Assembly: GCF_014358015.1 (NCBI RefSeq)
Contig: NZ_JACONV010000001.1
Location: 992,001-1,056,000 of the forward strand
DNA: 64,000 nucleotides
Direction: 5' to 3'
DNA from: Pseudomonas triticifolii
GTDB taxonomy: Bacteria; Pseudomonadota; Gammaproteobacteria; Pseudomonadales; Pseudomonadaceae
Every line of letters starts with the position of its first letter. Position 1 is the first letter of the stretch. The position numbers and the translations under genes are program-made. The notes under the pieces are model-generated. The model saw nothing but the letters and a program-made list of their open reading frames with translations, did no database searches and was not told the origin of the DNA. Positions 58,505-64,000 of this stretch are shown in pieces.

Positions 58505-59434
58505 TTAAACCAGCTTCTCCAGCTCCGGGATAGCTTCGAACAGGTCGGCAACCAGGCCGTAATCAGCCACCTGGAAGATCGGCGCTTCTTCGTCCTTGTT
58601 GATCGCAACGATCACCTTGGAGTCCTTCATGCCTGCCAGATGCTGAATCGCGCCGGAAATACCGACCGCGATGTACAGCTGCGGCGCAACGATTTTACCG
58701 GTCTGACCGACCTGCATGTCGTTGGGCACGAAACCGGCGTCAACGGCGGCGCGCGAAGCACCAACCGCAGCACCCAGCTTGTCCGCAAGAGCGTACAGGT
58801 GCTTGAAGTTGTCACCGTTCTGCATGCCGCGACCGCCGGAAACGACGATCTTGGCAGCGGTCAGTTCAGGACGATCGGACTTGGCCAGCTCTTCGCCGAC
58901 GAAGCTCGACTTGCCTGCATCGTGAGCCGCCGAAACGGCTTCGATGGAGGCCGAACCACCTTCTGCTGCAACCGGATCGAAACCGGTGGCGCGAACGGTA
59001 ATGACCTTGACCGAGGCAGTGGACTGCACGGTTGCGATGGCGTTACCGGCGTAGATCGGACGGGTAAAGGTATCGGCCGATTCGACGGAGACGATCTCCG
59101 AGATCTGGTCCACGTCCAGCTGCGCAGCAACGCGCGGCAGGATGTTCTTGCCGTTGGAGGTCGCAGCGGCCAGCACGTGGCTGTGACCGGCGGCCAGCTC
59201 GACAACCAGTGGCGCGACGTTTTCCGGCAACTGGTGCGCATAAGCGGCGTTGTCGGCGACCAGCACCTTTGCCACGCCAGCGATTTTCGCAGCGGCTTCG
59301 GCAACGGCGCTCACGCCTGAACCGGCCACCAGCAGGTGAATGTCGCCACCGATCTTCTGGGCTGCAGCGACGGTGTTGAGCGTCGCCGGGGCTACGGTTG
59401 CATTGTCATGTTCAGCGATAACCAGGATCGTCAT
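58505..59434 (-). CDS. etfA: Electron transfer flavoprotein alpha subunit
   Basis: A 309-residue FAD-binding subunit. The N-terminal Rossmann-like half opens with [19 protein letters not shown]; the FAD domain has [57 protein letters not shown] (read in two parts) and [15 protein letters not shown]. It passes electrons from acyl-CoA dehydrogenases to ETF-quinone oxidoreductase. Starts directly after etfB. Confidence 0.96.
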   Translation of the reverse strand: MTILVIAEHDNATVAPATLNTVAAAQKIGGDIHLLVAGSGVSAVAEAAAKIAGVAKVLVADNAAYAHQLPENVAPLVVELAAGHSHVLAAATSNGKNILPRVAAQLDVDQISEIVSVESADTFTRPIYAGNAIATVQSTASVKVITVRATGFDPVAAEGGSASIEAVSAAHDAGKSSFVGEELAKSDRPELTAAKIVVSGGRGMQNGDNFKHLYALADKLGAAVGASRAAVDAGFVPNDMQVGQTGKIVAPQLYIAVGISGAIQHLAGMKDSKVIVAINKDEEAPIFQVADYGLVADLFEAIPELEKLV

Positions 59435-60184
59435 TTAGATTACCTTCGCTTCGGTTTTCAGTTTTTCGACCAGTTCAGCCACCGACTTGACCTTGATACC
59501 CGCGCTGCGTGCAGCAGGCGCTTCGACCTTGAGGGTCTTGTTGGTCGAGGCCGTGGAGACGCCCAGTGCATCGGGTGTCAGCACTTCAAGCGGCTTCTTC
59601 TTGGCTTTCATGATGTTGGGCAGCGACGCGTAACGTGGCTCGTTCAGACGCAGGTCTGTGGTCACGATGGCCGGCAGGCTCAGAGAAACGGTTTGCAGAC
59701 CTCCGTCGATTTCGCGGGTGACGGCAACCTTGTCTCCTGTGACTTCCACTTTGGAGGCGAACGTACCCTGTGGGTAGCCGCTCAGCGCAGCCAGCATCTG
59801 GCCGGTCTGGTTGTTGTCGCTGTCGATCGCCTGTTTACCCAGGATCACCAGTTGTGGCTGCTCCTTGTCGACAACAGCCTTGAGCAGCTTGGCAACGGCC
59901 AGGGACGTCAGCTCCTCGGCGGACTCGACCAGCACAGCGCGATCGGCACCCAGTGCCAGCGCGGTGCGGAGTTGCTCTTGAGCGGTAGTCGGGCCGATGG
60001 TGACGACGACGATTTCAGTCGCTACGCCTTTCTCTTTGAGACGGACAGCCTCTTCCACGGCAATTTCGCAGAAGGGGTTCATGGACATTTTGACGTTGGC
60101 CAGATCGACGCCGGAGTTGTCCGCCTTGACGCGAACCTTGACGTTGTAGTCGACCACTCGTTTGACAGCTACAAGAACCTTCAT
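59435..60184 (-). CDS. etfB: Electron transfer flavoprotein beta subunit
   Basis: A 249-residue subunit. [20 protein letters not shown] is the family start, with GAGGA upstream at 60184. [34 protein letters not shown], and the recognition-loop region [20 protein letters not shown] are seen. The longer frame to 60253 has no signal or binding site. First gene of etfBA, divergent from ETF-QO. Confidence 0.96.
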   Translation of the reverse strand: MKVLVAVKRVVDYNVKVRVKADNSGVDLANVKMSMNPFCEIAVEEAVRLKEKGVATEIVVVTIGPTTAQEQLRTALALGADRAVLVESAEELTSLAVAKLLKAVVDKEQPQLVILGKQAIDSDNNQTGQMLAALSGYPQGTFASKVEVTGDKVAVTREIDGGLQTVSLSLPAIVTTDLRLNEPRYASLPNIMKAKKKPLEVLTPDALGVSTASTNKTLKVEAPAARSAGIKVKSVAELVEKLKTEAKVI

Positions 60185-60576
60185 GGATTCCTCACTCTCC
60201 GGTGAAAAGAAGTCGCCCGGCAACACCAGGCGATCGATATGTGTCCTCAACAAGCAATCGTATTCGTGCAGGCGAACATGACTTCATGCAAATCTCGCCA
60301 AAAGCCCGATAAAAGCAGGGCGTCACCCGTCATGCACCGGCAGGGTGTGTAAAATGCGCCGGGCGACATTGATCTGATTGCCTGCACTGCGTTGGCCTGA
60401 TGCCTTTTCAAGGGATTCGCTGCAGATATCCTCAAGAGATATCCGTGGAGCCCCTCTTCAGCCTACGGCAAACGCAAAACCGACCGTATCTTGACCGCAA
60501 CGCCTTTTCCGGTCAATACGCCAAATCGGCCAGTCATGAGTCGCGCGTCTTTGATTTATCTGGGCTGCGGCCGATT
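60185..60576. other. Divergent region upstream of etfB
   Basis: About 390 bases without a supported gene. It must hold the etfB promoter on the minus strand; no strong boxes were identified. The PsrA-type operator and ETF-QO promoter lie just beyond it. Confidence 0.4.
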
Positions 60577-60591
60577 CAAACAAACGTTTGT
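60577..60591. promoter_or_regulatory. PsrA-type operator next to the ETF-QO promoter
   Basis: CAAAC-AAAC-GTTTG (60577-60590) fits the PsrA pattern G/C-AAAC-N2-4-GTTT-G/C, and the same bases contain the perfect 12-base palindrome ACAAACGTTTGT (60580-60591). PsrA is the TetR-family long-chain fatty acid sensor of pseudomonads, and etf genes are among the targets I recall for P. aeruginosa. It ends one base before the -35 box, so binding would hinder RNA polymerase. Confidence 0.72.
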
Positions 60592-60592
60592 A

Positions 60593-60621
60593 TTGGACCC
60601 ACGCAGTGGTGTAGATATAAT
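60593..60621 (+). promoter_or_regulatory. Sigma-70 promoter of the ETF-quinone oxidoreductase gene
   Basis: TTGGAC (60593-60598), a 17-base spacer and a perfect TATAAT (60616-60621). Transcription would start near 60628, about 88 bases before the GTG start. Confidence 0.85.
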
Positions 60622-60715
60622 GCACGCCTTAAAAAGATGTGCGGTCCAAGCCCGTATGTCGGTCCACCGTGACCCATAAAAAAATACCGTGAGCCTTGAG
60701 AGTAGGAGATAGCCT

Positions 60716-62371
60716 GTGGAACGCGAATACATGGAATTCGACGTTGTTATCGTCGGAGCCGGCCCGTCCGGGCTTTCAGCCGCTTGCCGTCTCAAGCAGA
60801 AAGCTGCTGAAGCCGGGCAGGAAATCAGCGTCTGCGTGGTGGAAAAAGGCTCGGAAGTCGGTGCGCACATCCTGTCCGGCGCGGTATTCGAACCCCGCGC
60901 GTTAAACGAACTGTTCCCTGACTGGCAGGCGCTGGGCGCCCCGCTCAACACCCCCGTCAAGCGCGACGACATCTATGTCCTGAGCGATGCCGAAAAAGCC
61001 CGCAAGGTCCCGAACTTTTTTGTTCCCAAGACCATGCACAACGAGGGCAACTACATCATCTCGCTGGGCAACCTGTGCCGCTGGCTGGCTCAACAGGCCG
61101 AAAACCTGGGCGTCGAGATCTATCCGGGCTTTGCCGCACAAGAGGCGCTGTTCGACGAAAACGGCGTGGTGCGCGGCATCATTACCGGTGACCTGGGCGT
61201 CGACCGCGAAGGCAATCCAAAAGAGGGTCTTTACACGCCCGGCATGGAATTGCGCGCCAAGTACACCCTGTTTGCCGAAGGCTGCCGTGGCCACATTGGC
61301 AAACAACTGATCAAGCGTTTCGATCTGGACAACGAAGCCGACGTTCAGCACTACGCCATCGGCCTCAAGGAAATCTGGGAAGTCGATCCAGCGAAGCACG
61401 AACAGGGCCTGGTGGTACACACCGCCGGCTGGCCGCTGGACGACGCCAACCCGGGCGGCTCTTTCCTTTACCACCTGGAAAACAATCAGGTGGTGGTGGG
61501 TCTGATCGTCGATCTTTCCTACACCAACCCGTACCTGTCGCCATTCGACGAATTCCAGCGCTACAAGCATCACCCGGTGATCAAGCAGTACCTGGAAGGC
61601 GGCAAGCGCATCAGCTATGGTGCCCGCGCCATCGCCAAGGGCGGCCTGAACTCGTTGCCGAAAATGGTTTTCCCCGGTGGGGCACTGATCGGCTGCGACC
61701 TGGGTACCCTGAACTTCGCCAAGATCAAGGGCAGCCACACCGCCATGAAGTCCGGCATGCTGGCCGCCGACTCGGTTGCCGAGGCTTTGCTGGCAGGCAA
61801 GGAAGGCGGCGATACGCTGACGTCCTATGTCGAGGCCTTCAAGGCCAGCTGGTTGCATGAGGAACTGTTCGCCAGCCGCAACTTCGGCGTGGCCATTCAC
61901 AAATACGGCGCGATCAAGGGCGGTGCATTCAATTTCATCGACCAGAACATCTTCGGTGGCAAACTGCCGTTCACCCTGCACGACACCAAGCCGGACTATG
62001 CCTGCCTCAAGCTGGCGGCCGACTCGAAGAAGATCGACTACCCCAAACCCGACGGTAAACTCAGCTTCGACAAACTCAGCTCGGTGTTCCTCTCCAGCAC
62101 CAACCACGAAGAGGAGCAGCCTTGCCACTTGAAGCTGACCGACCCGAGCATCCCGATCAGCAAAAACCTGCCGCTGTACGACGAACCCGCCCAGCGCTAC
62201 TGCCCGGCGGGCGTGTATGAAGTGATCACCAAGGAAGACGGCGAGAAGCGCTTCCAGATCAACGCGCAGAACTGCGTGCACTGCAAGACCTGCGACATCA
62301 AGGATCCGTCCCAGAACATCACCTGGGTGGCACCGGAAGGCGCAGGCGGTCCGACTTACCCGAACATGTAA
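60716..62371 (+). CDS. Electron transfer flavoprotein-ubiquinone oxidoreductase
   Basis: A 551-residue membrane-associated flavoprotein that takes electrons from reduced ETF and passes them to ubiquinone. FAD motif VIVGAGPSGLSAACRL near residue 10; the ubiquinone/FAD region GLNSLPKMVFPGGALIGCDLG (read in two parts); and a C-terminal 4Fe-4S domain with CPAGVYEV and CVHCKTCDIKDPSQNI. The start is GTG with AGGAG eight bases before it. Together with etfBA it completes electron flow from fatty acid beta-oxidation and some amino acid dehydrogenases. Confidence 0.95.
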   Translation: MEREYMEFDVVIVGAGPSGLSAACRLKQKAAEAGQEISVCVVEKGSEVGAHILSGAVFEPRALNELFPDWQALGAPLNTPVKRDDIYVLSDAEKARKVPNFFVPKTMHNEGNYIISLGNLCRWLAQQAENLGVEIYPGFAAQEALFDENGVVRGIITGDLGVDREGNPKEGLYTPGMELRAKYTLFAEGCRGHIGKQLIKRFDLDNEADVQHYAIGLKEIWEVDPAKHEQGLVVHTAGWPLDDANPGGSFLYHLENNQVVVGLIVDLSYTNPYLSPFDEFQRYKHHPVIKQYLEGGKRISYGARAIAKGGLNSLPKMVFPGGALIGCDLGTLNFAKIKGSHTAMKSGMLAADSVAEALLAGKEGGDTLTSYVEAFKASWLHEELFASRNFGVAIHKYGAIKGGAFNFIDQNIFGGKLPFTLHDTKPDYACLKLAADSKKIDYPKPDGKLSFDKLSSVFLSSTNHEEEQPCHLKLTDPSIPISKNLPLYDEPAQRYCPAGVYEVITKEDGEKRFQINAQNCVHCKTCDIKDPSQNITWVAPEGAGGPTYPNM

Positions 62372-62388
62372 GCGGATTGCGACCGAGT

Positions 62389-62414
62389 AAAAAGGCTCCT
62401 TCGGGAGCCTTTTT
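62389..62414 (+). terminator. Terminator of the ETF-QO gene
   Basis: AAAAAGGCTCC (62389-62399) pairs with GGAGCCTTTTT (62404-62414) around TTCG, 17 bases after the stop. It could also serve the convergent AraC-type gene. Confidence 0.92.
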
Positions 62415-62438
62415 ACGTTGCATCAGGTTCACTTTGCC

Positions 62439-63377
62439 TCAGGCAGGAACGCCCAGGTTGGCGCTCTCCTCTCCTGGACTGCGCTCGAAGTAGCGTTTGT
62501 ACTCACGGCTGAACTGCGAAGCGCTCTGATACCCGACCCGCAACGCCACCTGCGCGACACCCAGCCCTTCAGCCACCAGCAATTGCTGAGCCTTCAATAA
62601 GCGCAGGCGCTTGAGGTACTGCACCGGCGACAACAAGGTGCTGCGCTTGAAATGCTCATGGAAGGTCGAGGTGCTCATGTTCGCGCAGCGCGCCAGCGTG
62701 TCGACGTTCAGCGCATCGGCGTAATGCTCATGCAGGTAGGTCACCGCCGACGCGATCCGTGCGAACTGGCCCTGCTGCTCGACCAGCGCACGCAATACGC
62801 CGGCCTGCGGACCGCGCAGCGCGCTGTACACCACTTCTCGCACCCGCGCCTGCCCCATCGCCTGACATTCCAGCGGATCGTGCAGGCAACGCAACAGCCG
62901 CTCGACGCTGTCGCGCATGCCCTCGTCGATCAATACCGAGGTCATGGACTCCGGGGTCTGCGGTTGGCAGTCCTGCTGCGATGTCGCCCCCATCACCTGC
63001 ACCAGCTCGCCGAGCAACACCCGGTCGATGGACACCGACACGCCGTACAGTGGCTTGTCCGGGGTGGCGAAGGTCTCGCATTTGAAGGGCACCGACAGCG
63101 CCTGAATCAGGTAATGCCCGGTGCCGTACTCGAACGTGCGCGTGCCCAGGCAAGCGATCTTGCTGCCCTGCACCACGATCATCAGGCTCGGCTCATACAT
63201 CTGCGGACTACTGGCCACATAGCTGAACGCCGAGAGCACGCGCACCTCGGGCAAATGCGTGTCGACGAAGCCGGGACGCACGGCCAACGGCTGAATCAGC
63301 GAGACCAGAACGGCATTGCCATCGACAGGATGAGGAAGCGACATGGAGAGCACCGGCAGAGGATCAGACAGCTGCAT
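62439..63377 (-). CDS. AraC-family transcriptional regulator
   Basis: A 312-residue regulator. The N-terminal cupin-like sensor domain of the AraC_N type has YEPSLMIVVQGSKIACLG and YLIQALSVPFKCET. The C-terminal two-helix DNA-binding domain (about 205-300) shows YLHEHYADALNVDTLARCA, MSTSTFHEHFKRSTLLSPVQ, YLKRLRLLKA and VGYQSASQFSREYKRYF. The start at 63377 (MQLSDPLPVLSM) is preferred on family pattern; binding site weak. Divergent from an alcohol dehydrogenase 154 bases away, which it probably controls. Confidence 0.9.
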   Translation of the reverse strand: MQLSDPLPVLSMSLPHPVDGNAVLVSLIQPLAVRPGFVDTHLPEVRVLSAFSYVASSPQMYEPSLMIVVQGSKIACLGTRTFEYGTGHYLIQALSVPFKCETFATPDKPLYGVSVSIDRVLLGELVQVMGATSQQDCQPQTPESMTSVLIDEGMRDSVERLLRCLHDPLECQAMGQARVREVVYSALRGPQAGVLRALVEQQGQFARIASAVTYLHEHYADALNVDTLARCANMSTSTFHEHFKRSTLLSPVQYLKRLRLLKAQQLLVAEGLGVAQVALRVGYQSASQFSREYKRYFERSPGEESANLGVPA

Positions 63378-63531
63378 GATCGCAGATTTGCGCGCTTGAG
63401 CGTTACCCGGATTCAACCGCCGGAGGAATAGGCATGAAACACGGAGGAATCGCCCTAGCGGCATACGACCATGGCGCGGACAATGATTCGCCTCTTCTTC
63501 GTACCTTTTCATTTCTTAAGCGAGGTATTTT

Positions 63532-64000
63532 ATGTACACAGCCATCGGTTACGCTGCCCAGTCGGCCACCGCCCCCCTCGCCCCGATGACGTTCGAACGT
63601 CGCGCTCCGCGTGCCGACGACGTCGCCATCGAAATCCTCTATTGCGGCGTCTGCCACTCCGACATCCACCAAGCGCGCAACGAGTGGGGCATTGCCGTTT
63701 ACCCGCTGATGCCGGGCCACGAAATCGTCGGTCGCGTGACCGCAACCGGTGCCAATGCCACTAAATACAAGATCGGCGACCTGGTCGGCGTCGGCTGCAT
63801 GGTCGATTCCTGCCGTCAGTGCTCGGCATGCCAGTCGGATCTCGAGCAGTACTGTCTGGAAGGTCCGACCATGACCTACGCCACGCCAGACCGCGTGGAT
63901 GGCAGCAACACCATGGGCGGCTACTCCAACAGCATCGTGGTCAGCGAGCACTTCGTGGTGCGCGTTCCCGAAAAGCTTGATCCAGCCGCAGCTGCGCCGA
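63532..64000 (+). CDS. Zinc-dependent alcohol dehydrogenase (YahK/cinnamyl-alcohol type), cut by the right edge
   Basis: The first 156 codons of a medium-chain dehydrogenase. CGVCHSDIHQARNEWG carries the first catalytic zinc ligand, GHEIVGRV the His-Glu pair, and CRQCSACQSDLEQYC the four structural-zinc cysteines; the YATPDRVDG-N-MGGYSN region fits the YahK/CAD subfamily, which reduces broad-range aldehydes with NADPH. GAGG precedes the ATG at seven bases. Divergent AraC-type regulator next door suggests inducible expression. The coenzyme domain is outside the window. Confidence 0.92.
   Translation, partial: MYTAIGYAAQSATAPLAPMTFERRAPRADDVAIEILYCGVCHSDIHQARNEWGIAVYPLMPGHEIVGRVTATGANATKYKIGDLVGVGCMVDSCRQCSACQSDLEQYCLEGPTMTYATPDRVDGSNTMGGYSNSIVVSEHFVVRVPEKLDPAAAAP

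Overview
The window is about 64 kb of chromosome from a fluorescent pseudomonad, almost certainly a member of the Pseudomonas syringae group. The evidence is a typical Pseudomonas core gene order (gltA / sdhCDAB / sucAB-lpd-sucCD, gpsA / hybrid kinase / fabAB, etfBA / ETF-quinone oxidoreductase), intergenic REP sequences of the Pseudomonas 'GGGAGCG' type, and an adjacent response regulator/sensor kinase pair whose upstream region carries an exact GTATC-N6-GATAC inverted repeat, the published binding site of the P. syringae virulence regulator RhpR. No insertion sequence, phage, CRISPR array, rRNA or tRNA was seen.

Positions 1-19300 are an accessory surface/secretion region. It holds a 1722-residue RHS/YD-repeat protein with an unusual 13-copy 9-bp coding repeat; a chaperone-usher fimbrial operon (major pilin, PapD-like chaperone, usher, tip-like subunit); a single autotransporter; and three large leaderless proteins built from immunoglobulin-like units, which are related to one another in parts and scattered around the RHS, fimbrial and autotransporter genes. 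The gene that runs off the left edge follows the first of these and has a start resembling P47/OrfX (TULIP) proteins. No immunity gene, VgrG, PAAR or Tc A/B component is visible, so the RHS protein plus Ig-like family is the best candidate here for an undescribed system.

Positions 19300-22900 hold rhpR-rhpS, a five-EF-hand protein just downstream, and a small AT-rich gene for a Cys-containing secreted protein of unknown function. Positions 22900-29250 are a run of minus-strand housekeeping and hypothetical genes: an AI-2E-family permease, a DUF4892 protein, two alpha/beta hydrolases, a hotdog thioesterase, sixA, a DUF4389 protein and gpsA. A PA1611-like hybrid kinase and the unsaturated fatty acid operon fabAB follow on the plus strand, then a pirin, a dienelactone hydrolase-like protein, htpG behind a very good sigma-32 promoter, a small lipoprotein and brnQ.

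Positions 39800-52900 encode most of the lower TCA cycle on the minus strand (sdhCDAB, sucA, sucB, lpd, sucC, sucD), divergent from gltA. Both divergent promoters can be read in the sequence. After gltA come a START-domain protein, a Cys-cluster protein, a lipoprotein, a MocR-type regulator, and a three-gene set (periplasmic binding protein, DUF4398 lipoprotein, OmpA-like lipoprotein). The end of the window carries the electron-transfer flavoprotein genes etfBA, divergent from ETF-ubiquinone oxidoreductase, whose promoter (TTGGAC-N17-TATAAT) is abutted by a PsrA-type operator. An AraC-family regulator divergent from a zinc alcohol dehydrogenase, cut by the right edge, closes the window. Start codons were chosen by ribosome-binding-site spacing, signal peptides and family length. 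Family assignments rest on recognised motifs and remembered synteny; no database search was run.
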